Positions 53,085 to 61,308 of a stretch of DNA of 64,000 bases are shown here, in pieces. The notes beneath the pieces were generated by a model. That model searched no databases. It was not told the origin of the DNA and saw nothing but the letters and a program-made list of their open reading frames with translations. The translations under genes were made by a program, and so were the position numbers. The DNA is taken from assembly GCA_028873975.1 (NCBI GenBank), contig JAPPMO010000015.1:1-64000 (forward strand), written 5' to 3'. Every line of letters begins with the position of its first letter. Position 1 is the first letter of the stretch. Source of the stretch: Chloroflexota bacterium (lineage in GTDB: Bacteria > Chloroflexota > Anaerolineae > Aggregatilineales > Phototrophicaceae).

Positions 53085-54051
53085 AATTCACTCCAACATA
53101 AATGAAAGCGAAGAGCAGGCTGACGCCCATAATGGCCGGGAAGTCCTGCGAGGTGCTGGCGCGGAACATATAAAAGCCGATGCCGGGATAGGCGAAGATC
53201 GACTCGATCAGGATCGACCCGACCAGCAGATTGCCATAAGACAAGCCGATCACCGTCACCACCGGGATCAGCGAGTTCCGCATCCCGTGAAAGCCAATCA
53301 CGGTGCGTTCGCGCAAGCCTTTGGCGCGGGCGGTGCGCATGTAATCCTGGTTCAGCACTTCCAGCAGGGAAGAACGGGTGATGCGCGAGATGATGCCGCT
53401 GATATACAGCGCCAGGGTCAGCGCCGGCAGCACAAGGTGAGAGAGCGCGTTGCCAAATGTCTTCCAATCGCCATTCAACAGCGCGTCGATCGTGTACATG
53501 CCGGTGACGGTCGGCGGCGCGCGCATGAGGATGTGCAGGCGGCCCGGTCCGGCGGCGATGCCCAGCTGAGCGTAAAAGACCGTGAGGAATACCAATGCGA
53601 TGAGAAAGACCGGAAAGCTCACGCCGATCAGCGCGATGACCCGCGCGATATAGTCCGCCCAGCTGTTCTTCCATATCGCCGAGACCAGCCCCAGCCCCAC
53701 ACCGAGGACAATGCCATACATGATGCCGAGCGTCGCCAATTCAATGGTGGCTGGCAAGCGCTTGGCGATGTCCTCGGCGACCGGCGTCCGCCACTTGATC
53801 GAGGTGCCCATATCGCCGCGCAGCAGGTTGCCGAGATAGGTCAAGTATTGTTCGTGCAGCGGTTTATCCAAACCCCATTTCTTGCGGAAGGCGGCGATTG
53901 TTTCTTCGTCGTTGAGCGCGTTGGGCGGCAGGTTGGCGTTGATGGGATCGGCGGGGATGGCATTGGCGATGATGAAAGCGACAACCGTGATGCCCAGCAG
54001 CAGCGGGATGATAAACACGACGCGGCGGACAAAGTAACGAAAGAAGTTCAT
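53032..54051 (-). CDS. Dipeptide-type ABC permease (DppB-like)
   Basis: A 339-residue inner-membrane protein with FRYFVRRVVFIIPLLLGITVVAFIIANAIPADPI at the N-terminus, KKWGLDKPLHEQYLTYLGNLLRGDMGTS, and the contact loop DYMRTARAKGLRERTVIGFHGMRNSLIPVV (about residues 238-268). It pairs with the overlapping DppC-like gene. Upstream lies the MITE copy that separates it from the amidohydrolase gene, so the transposon may alter transcription into this transporter (inference). Confidence 0.87.
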   Translation of the reverse strand: MNFFRYFVRRVVFIIPLLLGITVVAFIIANAIPADPINANLPPNALNDEETIAAFRKKWGLDKPLHEQYLTYLGNLLRGDMGTSIKWRTPVAEDIAKRLPATIELATLGIMYGIVLGVGLGLVSAIWKNSWADYIARVIALIGVSFPVFLIALVFLTVFYAQLGIAAGPGRLHILMRAPPTVTGMYTIDALLNGDWKTFGNALSHLVLPALTLALYISGIISRITRSSLLEVLNQDYMRTARAKGLRERTVIGFHGMRNSLIPVVTVIGLSYGNLLVGSILIESIFAYPGIGFYMFRASTSQDFPAIMGVSLLFAFIYVGVNFVVDILYFFLDPRIRVA

Positions 54052-54137
54052 GGGCGCGGAAGCGACCTGTTGGCGATCAGATGAACCTTAGTTTACCACA
54101 GCCGCGCGGCGGCTCGCCATTATCGTCGCAGCGGCGG

Positions 54138-54394
54138 CAAGGCAATCGCATCAAATTTTTTTCAACACAGAGAGCGCAGAGCGCACAGAGTTACTTGGCG
54201 TTCAGACGACATTTCTTCTAAAATCCGAGACTAAGCATAAGAAAGAGTTATAAGCGAAACGTGATTTTCACTCGAAAACACAGGTAAAATAAGACTTTTT
54301 ATGTTTTTCTCTGTGCCCTCTGTGTTCTCTGTGGTTAATATTCAGTTTAGATTCCCAACATTTCAGCCGCTATCATTTTGATGCGATTGCCCTG
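54138..54394. mobile_element. MITE-like element A, copy 2
   Basis: A 257-bp element with ends CAAGGCAATCGCATCAAA and, inverted, CAGGGCAATCGCATCAAAA, nearly identical to those of the copy at 32389-32676. It is flanked by the perfect direct repeat GCAGCGGCGG (54128-54137 and 54395-54404). Near the ends are ACACAGAGAGCGCAGAGCG and, inverted, ACCACAGAGAACACAGAGG, which correspond in place to the CCGAG-type repeats of copy 1. The middle is AT-rich and not coding. It fills the gene-free stretch 54052-54362 and enters the amidohydrolase coding end. Confidence 0.82.
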
Positions 54395-55871
54395 GCAGCG
54401 GCGGCAATTCCTCGTCATCCCAAGCCCGATAGAACCTTCGCAGATGAGCTTCCAGTTCCGACGGCAGGTCCCGCGCTTCAAACCGCAACCGCTCCCAGAG
54501 CTCGCGCTCAACATCGCGCGCGTTGACAGACACATGCTCGCCATCGCGCAGAATCCATTCGCCGCCGACCATCACATGCCGCACATGTTCGCGCCGGCAC
54601 CGGCGCAGCAGCAAGGCTGGCAGGCGCTTCAAGGGCAGGTAATCTGCCGGGCGCCTGATCGCCTCGCCTTCCAGCAAGACCAGGTCGGCCAATCCGCCAA
54701 CTTCCAGCTCCCCTAGCGGAACCTCCGCGCCAAATGTAATATCCGCAGCGAGGCCCGCGCCCATCCGCCATACGGTCTCGGCGTCGAGATCGGCCGCCGC
54801 CATCCCGCTCTGATTGCCGATTGTCCAAGCCAGCCGCATTTCCCGCAGGAAGTCCTGGTCATCGTCCAGCGTCTGCCCGTCCAGGCCGATGCCGACCGGG
54901 ACGCCCGCCGCCGCCAGCATGGCGACCGGCGCGATGCCGCTGCGCAGGCGCAGGTTGCTGCTGATATTGTGCGCGACGCCGACGCCCCGTTCCGCCAGCA
55001 ATTCCATGTCTTCATCTTCGACCCAGACCATGTGCGCCAGCGTGAGCCAGTCGCCAAGCGCGCCGATGTCCTCGAGATGCCGGATGAAGCTTACACCCCA
55101 GGTTTTCCGGGCGTAGATCCGCTGATATCGCGTTTCCAGCATGTGCATCTGTACGCGCGTGCGACGCGCTCGCGCCCATTCGCAAGCGCGGATGATCAAC
55201 TCATCGCCGCACCATTGCCCGCCAGCCGGGCTCGCCTGGATATGCGCGCGATGCCGCTTGCTGTCATGGAAGTTGCGGTACAAGTCTTCCAGCAGGGCGA
55301 AATAATCATCAGCGCTCAAGTCGACAGCCTCCGCGCTGCCAGCCCTGCGGCGCAGTTCGGGCGGCAGCATGTCGAGAAAAAGCTCGCGCTCGGCATAGAC
55401 CAGTTGATTCTGATCGACTATCGGCGGGTGCATGGCGACGCGAATGCCGGCGTCGGCATATCCGCGCAGCGCCTCCGGTATCTCAGCCGGAAGTTCGGAC
55501 CAGGAAGATGGATTATGACTGTGGGCGACCGCCGTCACGCCGGAACCCAGCAGCTGCAACCCCGAATAGCGCGCCGCTAAATAGGGCGGAATGCGGGGAA
55601 GCCGCGCCAAATGACCGAGCCACAATTCCAGGAAATTGTCCGCGACGCCCAGCGCCAGCGTCCCCAGCGCGCGTCCGTGGTCATGGGCGTTGGTGAAACC
55701 CGGCGCGAGGATATAATCATCGCCGCCGACCCGGTCGGCGGCCGGATAACGCGCGCCCAGCTCGGTGAGCGTTCCGGCGTCGACAATGGCGTCGCCGTCG
55801 ACGGTGATTGCCAAATCGTCAACAAGGACGCCGCCGCGCAAGGTATAGCGCGCATGAATGATAGTCCGCAT
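54363..55871 (-). CDS. Amidohydrolase, ATZ/TRZ/cytosine deaminase-like, with MITE-derived C-terminus
   Basis: A 502-residue amidohydrolase with an N-terminal beta-sandwich part (IIHARYTLRGGVLVDDLAITVDGDAIVDAG), the metal motif APGFTNAHDHGRALG (His-x-His, about residue 63), QMHMLETRYQR (about 243), TLAHMVWVEDED (about 276) and VGIGLDGQTLDDDQDF (final Asp, about 330). Homologues deaminate or dechlorinate small heterocycles. The last residues, after ELPPL, come from the MITE inserted at 54394: the element supplies PGQSHQNDSG and the stop. Joining the two target copies restores an ending ELPPLRR-stop. The start overlaps the upstream SDR stop (TGATG). Catalytic parts are untouched, so activity is probably kept. 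Confidence 0.85.
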   Translation of the reverse strand: MRTIIHARYTLRGGVLVDDLAITVDGDAIVDAGTLTELGARYPAADRVGGDDYILAPGFTNAHDHGRALGTLALGVADNFLELWLGHLARLPRIPPYLAARYSGLQLLGSGVTAVAHSHNPSSWSELPAEIPEALRGYADAGIRVAMHPPIVDQNQLVYAERELFLDMLPPELRRRAGSAEAVDLSADDYFALLEDLYRNFHDSKRHRAHIQASPAGGQWCGDELIIRACEWARARRTRVQMHMLETRYQRIYARKTWGVSFIRHLEDIGALGDWLTLAHMVWVEDEDMELLAERGVGVAHNISSNLRLRSGIAPVAMLAAAGVPVGIGLDGQTLDDDQDFLREMRLAWTIGNQSGMAAADLDAETVWRMGAGLAADITFGAEVPLGELEVGGLADLVLLEGEAIRRPADYLPLKRLPALLLRRCRREHVRHVMVGGEWILRDGEHVSVNARDVERELWERLRFEARDLPSELEAHLRRFYRAWDDEELPPLPGQSHQNDSG

Positions 55872-56626
55872 CAGGCGTAAAGACCGGCCTGTTGGCCCCC
55901 GTCAAGTACGAAGACCTGGCCCGTAATCATCTTGGCGGCGTCGGAAGCGAGATAGACCGCCATCGCCGCCACGTCCTCCGCGCCGATCAGCCCCCGTAGC
56001 GGCTGATATTGTTCCAGAAAAGCGTCTCGTTCGGGCGGCGGGAAGCCTTCGTTCAAGGGCGTATCGACATAACCTGGGCAGATTGCGTTGCAGCGAACAT
56101 GATCGCGCGCGTAATCGAGCGCGATGGAACGGGTGAGATTGACAAGGCCAGCCTTGGCGACGGAATATGCCGCTTTGTTCTTGGCGGCGCGGATGCCGAA
56201 GGTGCCGGCGGTATTGAGGATGAGGCCGCCACCCGCTTCAATCATCAGCGGCAGCGCGCATCTGGCGGCCAGGAAAGCGGATTTGAGATTGATATTGAGG
56301 CACTCGTCCCAATCGGCTTCGCTGATATCGGTGATGCGACCGGCTGGGCTGACGCCGGCGTTATTGAATACGATATCCGGGGGACCCAACTCGGAAGCGG
56401 TCCGATCGACCATAGTCCGCACATCAGCGCTGAGGGAGACATCCGCGCTGATTGCGAGCGCGCGACCCCCTGCCGACTCGATGGCGCGCGCGACTGCCTC
56501 CGCTTTGTCCAGCGTCCGATTCACCACAGCTACGCCGGCGCCCTCCCTGGCAAAGGCATAGCAACTGGCAGCGCCGATGCCGGATCCGCCGCCGGTTACA
56601 ATGGCGACCTTGCCGCGCAACTTCAC
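55871..56626 (-). CDS. SDR-family oxidoreductase
   Basis: A 251-residue short-chain dehydrogenase: AIVTGGGSGIGAASCYAFA (cofactor motif TGGGSGIG, residues 11-18), NNAGVSPAG (about 87), AAYSVAKAG (YxxxK, about 152) and the ending VLDGGQQAGLYA. It is coupled to the amidohydrolase gene by a one-base TGATG overlap. A related SDR gene lies directly upstream. NAD(P)-dependent oxidation of a hydroxyl on the pathway intermediate is likely, the substrate unknown. Confidence 0.86.
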   Translation of the reverse strand: MKLRGKVAIVTGGGSGIGAASCYAFAREGAGVAVVNRTLDKAEAVARAIESAGGRALAISADVSLSADVRTMVDRTASELGPPDIVFNNAGVSPAGRITDISEADWDECLNINLKSAFLAARCALPLMIEAGGGLILNTAGTFGIRAAKNKAAYSVAKAGLVNLTRSIALDYARDHVRCNAICPGYVDTPLNEGFPPPERDAFLEQYQPLRGLIGAEDVAAMAVYLASDAAKMITGQVFVLDGGQQAGLYA

Positions 56627-56656
56627 GCCGCGCTCCTCTTAAAGGCTGCACCCTCG

Positions 56657-57403
56657 TCAATTGAGCATCCAGCCGCCATCGACAAAGATCATTTCTCCCG
56701 TGATATAGCGTGACTCGTCCGAGGCCAGAAAGAGCGCGACATCGGCGACATCGCGCGGCTGGCCCAAACGGCGCAGCGGTATCGTTGTCTTCGCCCAGCG
56801 TTCGTTATCTTCCTGGCTGGGCAGCATCGGCGTATCAATGATGCCGGGCGCCATGGAATTGGCGCGGATGCCGCGCGGTCCATATTCCAGCGCGATGCAG
56901 CGCGTCATGGTGGCGACGGCGCCCTTGGTGGCGCAATAGGCGGCGGAATCGACAAAGGCGACCGCCGCGCCGATCGAGGCCAGATTGACGACCGTCCCTT
57001 TGATCTCGTGACGCAGCCACTGCCGTATCACGATCTGCGACACCAAGAATACGCCCTTGACATTGATCGCCATAATCCGGTCGTACTGCTCGTCGCTGGT
57101 CTGCTCGAAGGGCGCGTTGAAAAAGATCCCCGCGTTATTGACCACCGTGTGGATCATGCCAAGCTCGGCCATGCCCTCATCAACCACTTCTTGAACCTGC
57201 TCCCGCAGCGCCACATCCGTCTTGCGGACGAAGGTCTTCACGCCCTTGGATTCGGCCTCGGCGGCGACCTGGCGCAGGCTTTCCAGGTTCAGGTCACAGA
57301 GCAGCAGATCCGCGCCCTCCGCGGCGAAGCGCAGAGCGATGGCGCGGCCAATGCCTTGAGCGGCTCCGGTGATCAGCGCGGTCTTCCCGGACAGGCGTCC
57401 CAT
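56657..57403 (-). CDS. SDR-family oxidoreductase
   Basis: A 248-residue short-chain dehydrogenase with LSGKTALITGAAQGIGRAIALRF (TGAAQGIG, residues 11-18), NNAGIFFNAP (about 88), AAYCATKGAV (YxxxK, about 152) and the ending GEMIFVDGGWMLN. ATG at 57403 is preferred; an in-frame TTG at 57418 abuts the lipoyl-domain gene's stop. It shares the operon with an E1 pair, so an acyloin, diol or hydroxy-acid reaction is conceivable (inference). Confidence 0.85.
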   Translation of the reverse strand: MGRLSGKTALITGAAQGIGRAIALRFAAEGADLLLCDLNLESLRQVAAEAESKGVKTFVRKTDVALREQVQEVVDEGMAELGMIHTVVNNAGIFFNAPFEQTSDEQYDRIMAINVKGVFLVSQIVIRQWLRHEIKGTVVNLASIGAAVAFVDSAAYCATKGAVATMTRCIALEYGPRGIRANSMAPGIIDTPMLPSQEDNERWAKTTIPLRRLGQPRDVADVALFLASDESRYITGEMIFVDGGWMLN

Positions 57404-57418
57404 ATCAAAGCAACTCAA

Positions 57419-57661
57419 TCAAACCGCCTCAATGTAGCCGATGACCTCGCCAACCGGTACTTCGTCGTCGACCTCGCAGCTCAATTCCATCACGACTCCG
57501 CCGGCTGGCGCTTCCACTTCCGTGCTGACCTTTTCCGTCTCGATTAGGACGATGCCATCACCCTCGGCCACGGAATCCCCCTCCATCACCAGCCATTCGA
57601 CGATCAAACCCGCTTCCATCGTCATTCCGAACTTCGGCATGTAAATAGGAACTAATGCCAC
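57419..57661 (-). CDS. Free-standing lipoyl (biotinyl) carrier domain
   Basis: An 80-residue protein that is a single lipoyl domain: VPIYMPKFGMTMEAGLIVEWLVMEGDSVAEGD, then IETEKVSTEVEAPAGGVV with the modifiable Lys of ETEKVS (about residue 44). In 2-oxoacid dehydrogenases this domain is normally the N-terminus of a 400-residue E2 acyltransferase. Here it stops at EVIGYIEAV, so neither the E1-binding domain nor the catalytic domain is present. It lies between E1 beta and an SDR gene. The acyl acceptor of the complex is therefore unknown; an E2 or E3 might be encoded elsewhere. Confidence 0.88.
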   Translation of the reverse strand: MALVPIYMPKFGMTMEAGLIVEWLVMEGDSVAEGDGIVLIETEKVSTEVEAPAGGVVMELSCEVDDEVPVGEVIGYIEAV

Positions 57662-57703
57662 ATCAATCTCCTCGCCGGCCTCAGCTCCGCGTCCTGGATG
57701 AAT

Positions 57704-58672
57704 TCAAGTCAAGGTTTTGCGCGCGGCAGCCACGACATCCGCCGCGGACGGGAGGACCGCCTTCTCCAAGACCGGACTAAAGGGCATCGGCACATCCTGG
57801 TTGGTCACGCGTTGAACCGGCGCCTTGAGATCGCTGAAGGCTTCTTCCGCCACCGTCGCAGCCCATTCACTGGCGGCGCTGCACGTGGGGAAGCTCTCGT
57901 CTACCGCCACGAAGCGCCCCGTCTTGGCGACGCTTTCCAGGACCGTTTGCTTGTCCCAGGGCGACAGGCTGCGCAGGTCGATCACTTCAGCGTCGACGCC
58001 CTCAGCCGCCAGCATTTTGGCGGCCTCCAGCGCGGCATAGACCGTGGGACCCACCCCGCAGATGGTGACATCGCTTCCGGCACGCTTGACATCGGCAGCG
58101 CCGATGGGAACGAGGTACTCGTCCGAAGGCACGTCGCCGCGCTTGCCGCCCAGGGACAGCGAATGCAGGAAAATCACCGGATTGTCATCGCGTATCGCTG
58201 ACTTGAGCAAGCCTTTGCCATCGTAAGGCGTACTGGGCAAGATGACTTTGATCTGGGGCATATTCATGAAAAACTGATGCACCGCCTGGCTATGATGATG
58301 GCCCGCGCTGCTGCCGGCGCCGCTCTGCACCATGAAGACCAGCGGCGCCTTCGTCTGCCCGCCATACATATAACGCATCGCGCCGGCCTGATTGGCGATC
58401 TGATCGAAAGCCAGATACAGAAAAGTGCCGAACATCAGATCCACAATCGGGCGCAGGCCAGTCACGGCAGCGCCAATCCCGGCGCCCGCCACCGCCAGTT
58501 CGGAAATCGGCGTATCAATGACGCGCTTGTCGCCGAATTCGGCGTGCAGTCCGCGCGTGCTGGGGAAGACGCCAATGCGCACATCCTCGCCGATGAGAAA
58601 GACTCGGTCATCCCGACGCATCTCTTCGGCCAAAGCTTCCTGAATCGCCGCCACATAGGTTTTGCGAGGCAC
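57704..58672 (-). CDS. 2-Oxoacid dehydrogenase E1 component, beta subunit
   Basis: A 322-residue protein of the pyruvate/acetoin/branched-chain E1 beta family: YVAAIQEALAEEMRRDDRVFLIGEDVRIG at the start, FGDKRVIDTPISELAVAGAGIGAAVTGLRPIVDLMFGTFL (about residues 46-85), MVQSGAGSSAGHHHSQAVHQFF and AEVIDLRSLSPWDKQTVLESVAKTGRFVAVDE in the transketolase C-domain (about 225-256). It lies 27 bases after E1 alpha. With E1 alpha it forms the thiamine-diphosphate decarboxylase that loads an acyl group on the lipoyl protein. Confidence 0.9.
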   Translation of the reverse strand: MPRKTYVAAIQEALAEEMRRDDRVFLIGEDVRIGVFPSTRGLHAEFGDKRVIDTPISELAVAGAGIGAAVTGLRPIVDLMFGTFLYLAFDQIANQAGAMRYMYGGQTKAPLVFMVQSGAGSSAGHHHSQAVHQFFMNMPQIKVILPSTPYDGKGLLKSAIRDDNPVIFLHSLSLGGKRGDVPSDEYLVPIGAADVKRAGSDVTICGVGPTVYAALEAAKMLAAEGVDAEVIDLRSLSPWDKQTVLESVAKTGRFVAVDESFPTCSAASEWAATVAEEAFSDLKAPVQRVTNQDVPMPFSPVLEKAVLPSAADVVAAARKTLT

Positions 58673-58699
58673 TCAAACCCTCCGGGCTATACCGTCCAT

Positions 58700-59683
58700 T
58701 CACAGCCACAAGTCTTCAAACAAGGAGTCGAGTTGGGGAGCGGGGCTGTCCCGCGCGGCGTCAACCGCGTCAGCCACGGCTTGGGTGATTTCGGCGTCGA
58801 GCGTTTCCAGCTTCGCCGCTGGCAAAATGTCATTTTCGCTGACATAGGTATGCAGCAGGAGCAGCGGGTCCTTGGCTTGCGCAGCCGCCATTTCTTCATC
58901 GCTGCGGTAGGTTTGGCCGCCCAAAAAGGCTTCCTCGCCCTCGGCATGGCTGCCCCGGCGATGGGTCTTCGCTTCGATCAGCGTCGGCCCGCCACCAGCG
59001 CGGGCGCGCGCCACAGCCGTCTTGGCGGCGCGGTACATCTCGAAGGCATCCGTGCCATCGACGACCAGTCCAGGGATGCCATATCCGGCCGCGCGATCGG
59101 CGATATCCGTGATATTCATCGCCTTATGCGCCGGCGTGAACTCGCCATATTGATTGTTCTCGCAGACAAAAATCACCGGCAGCGTCAGCGTCGAAGCCAG
59201 ATTAAGCGACTCGTGAAAACTGCCTTCGTTGGCGGCGCCGTCGCCGAAAAAGCAGACGGATACGCGCTCGCTGTCCGTATACCAGGCGCTTAAGCCCGCG
59301 CCGACCGAAATTGGCATGCCGCCGCCAACAATGCCAATTGCGCCCAACATGCCGATCTTAAAATCGGCGATATGCATCGAACCGCCCTTGCCTTTGCAAT
59401 AGCCGGTCGCTTTGCCGAACAACTCCGCCATCATGCGATTAAGGTCGCCGCCTTTGGCAATGACATGGCCATGCCCGCGGTGCGTGCTGATGATGGTATC
59501 GTCGTCGGTCAGGGCGGCGCAGACCCCGGCCGCCACCGCTTCTTCGCCGATATAGAGGTGCACGAAGCCGGGCAATTGCCCTTGCCGGAAAAGCCGGCCC
59601 ACCTCTTCCTCGAAGCGGCGGATGCGCAGGACGCGCGTATAAATGTCCTGCACAACTTCAAGCGGTATGTCCTGATGATGCAT
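58700..59683 (-). CDS. 2-Oxoacid/acetoin dehydrogenase E1 component, alpha subunit
   Basis: A 327-residue thiamine-diphosphate enzyme subunit: RILRIRRFEEEVGRLFRQGQLPGFVHLYIGEEAVAAGVCAAL at the N-terminus, GYCKGKGGSMHIADF (about residues 92-106), the ThDP motif FFGDGAANEGSFHESLNLASTLTLPVIFVCENNQYG (GDG to NN, about 155-190), and HRRGSHAEGEE (phosphorylation-loop region, about 262). The sequence is closest in style to acetoin dehydrogenase and pyruvate E1 alpha. It lies 9 bases after the M20 peptidase gene. Confidence 0.9.
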   Translation of the reverse strand: MHHQDIPLEVVQDIYTRVLRIRRFEEEVGRLFRQGQLPGFVHLYIGEEAVAAGVCAALTDDDTIISTHRGHGHVIAKGGDLNRMMAELFGKATGYCKGKGGSMHIADFKIGMLGAIGIVGGGMPISVGAGLSAWYTDSERVSVCFFGDGAANEGSFHESLNLASTLTLPVIFVCENNQYGEFTPAHKAMNITDIADRAAGYGIPGLVVDGTDAFEMYRAAKTAVARARAGGGPTLIEAKTHRRGSHAEGEEAFLGGQTYRSDEEMAAAQAKDPLLLLHTYVSENDILPAAKLETLDAEITQAVADAVDAARDSPAPQLDSLFEDLWL

Positions 59684-59692
59684 CTCGTCGCC

Positions 59693-60907
59693 TCAGGTCA
59701 GCATGGCATCGGCGGTCAGCGCCAGTGTTTTGCTTGCCGTAATTATCTGGTCCATACTAACGCATTCGTCAACCATGGGCCAAACCGGGATGAAACCGGG
59801 TCCGTATTCCACGCAAGTGATGCCGACCCCCTTGAAGTGGCAGGTATCGGCTGTCGCGCCGATGCGATGACCGGCGCCGACCCGCGGCGCGGCGCCAGTT
59901 ACTTGCTTGTGCGCCGCGATCAGTTCCTTGACCAGCGGCGCATCCGGCGCTGTCGCCGCGCGCGCCGGCATATTCGGCTGCTGATCGCTCTGCGGGATCA
60001 AAAGCTCATACTTGAACTCGTCGTCTTCCCTTCGGATTTGCTCCAGACGCGCCCGCATATCCTCGCATACGCCCTCTTCCGTCATGCCCGGGATGATCCG
60101 CAGGTCAAAGGCGACCGTCGTCGTATCCTGATAATGCTCGATATTGCGGATCGCCATTGAAGGATAACCCGGAAGCAGCGGATGCGCCTGATAGCGCAGC
60201 CAGCCGCCATCTTCGGCACGCGGGATCCGCACGTAGGAGGGGCTGAAGGCATCAATGACCCGCGCGGCTTTCTCTATCGGATTCACATAGGGCACACGGT
60301 GCTTGAATTCGCCATGCAGCCGTATCTTGCCTTGCACATAACCGACCGAAATCAAGCCGACATCCAGGTTTCCCGCTTCGGTAACGATGCAATTATCCGG
60401 GCGGCAGCCGCTCTCGATCAAATGCAGGGCCCCCACCCCACCGCCGGTCTCGGCGACGACGCAAGCGATGATGAGATCGCCCTTGAGCGGCTTGCCGCTG
60501 CGGCGAAGCGCCTCGCCCGCCATCAACATCGAAGCCAGCCCGGCTTTCATATTCAGCGCGCCCAAGCCATAGATCTTCCCATCGGCAATCTCGGCGCCGA
60601 AGGGATCGTGAGTCCATTGGTCGCGCCGGAAGACATCGCCATTCCAATCGCTGGTATCGGTGTGGCCGCAGAGCATTAAAGAGGGACCGTCCCCATCGCC
60701 GCGCAGAGTGCCTATCGCTTGATGGGTCGCATTGCCGTCATCCAGGGGCACGGTCTGCAGTTCCACATCGTAGCCGCGCGCCGACATCCAGTCGGCGAGC
60801 CAAGTCCCGATCTCGGATTCCCGCCACAAGAAAGACGGGATACGGATCAACTGGCGCGTCAATTCGATGGCTTCCTGGTCTTGAATATGCGCGAGGATCG
60901 TGGACAT
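59693..60907 (-). CDS. M20-family metallopeptidase (ArgE/DapE-like)
   Basis: A 404-residue protein with LMLCGHTDTSDWNGDVF (HxD, about residue 80), YGLGALNMKAGLASM (about 115, where the usual bridging Asp is Asn), CVVAETGGGVGALHLI (about 148, the Glu region), IVTEAGNLDVG (about 174), and the late IGATADTCHFKGVGITCVEYGPG. It removes an acyl or carbamoyl group from an amino acid or similar compound. The Asn in place of the bridging Asp is unusual, although GALNMK-type variants occur in the superfamily. TGATG overlap with the upstream RidA gene shows coupling. Confidence 0.82.
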   Translation of the reverse strand: MSTILAHIQDQEAIELTRQLIRIPSFLWRESEIGTWLADWMSARGYDVELQTVPLDDGNATHQAIGTLRGDGDGPSLMLCGHTDTSDWNGDVFRRDQWTHDPFGAEIADGKIYGLGALNMKAGLASMLMAGEALRRSGKPLKGDLIIACVVAETGGGVGALHLIESGCRPDNCIVTEAGNLDVGLISVGYVQGKIRLHGEFKHRVPYVNPIEKAARVIDAFSPSYVRIPRAEDGGWLRYQAHPLLPGYPSMAIRNIEHYQDTTTVAFDLRIIPGMTEEGVCEDMRARLEQIRREDDEFKYELLIPQSDQQPNMPARAATAPDAPLVKELIAAHKQVTGAAPRVGAGHRIGATADTCHFKGVGITCVEYGPGFIPVWPMVDECVSMDQIITASKTLALTADAMLT

Positions 60908-61305
60908 CAGCTTCCATCAGCGTCGACGACAGCCCAGACATCAAAGCCGACTTGCGCGCCGCCCCACAGTTCCCTGACGCCAATGGTGTTGCGGGTGGGG
61001 TAGGGCTCGCTGAAGTATTCGCAGTAGATGGCATCCATCTCAGCAAAGCGATTGATGTCGGTAAGCGATACATTGACCCGGATGACATCCGTCATGGCGC
61101 AACCGGCCTCTTCCAAAACGGCTCTGATATTGTCCAGCGCTTGCCGCGCTTCCGCCCCGAAGCCGCCGCCGACCAGCCCGGAGCCGTCAGGCGCTGTGCC
61201 AAGATAACCTGAAGTCACCAGCAGGTTGCCGTGGCGCAATGCCTGGCTATAGCCGCTTGTCGGGACCGGCGCTGTTTCTGTCAGGATGACATCGGGGCGC
61301 GCCAT
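60907..61305 (-). CDS. RidA/YjgF-family protein
   Basis: A 132-residue RidA-type protein: SGYSQALRHGNLLVTSGYLGTAPDGSGLVGGGFGAEARQALDNIRAVLEEAGC (residues 16-70) and FSEPYPTRNTIGVRELWGGAQVGFDVWAVV near the end, with the Arg of TRNTIGVRE in the position of the imine-binding Arg. It hydrolyses reactive imines in canonical members. Regulator, RidA and M20 genes together suggest degradation of an N-acyl or D-amino acid (inference). Confidence 0.87.
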   Translation of the reverse strand: MARPDVILTETAPVPTSGYSQALRHGNLLVTSGYLGTAPDGSGLVGGGFGAEARQALDNIRAVLEEAGCAMTDVIRVNVSLTDINRFAEMDAIYCEYFSEPYPTRNTIGVRELWGGAQVGFDVWAVVDADGS

Positions 61306-61308
61306 CGC

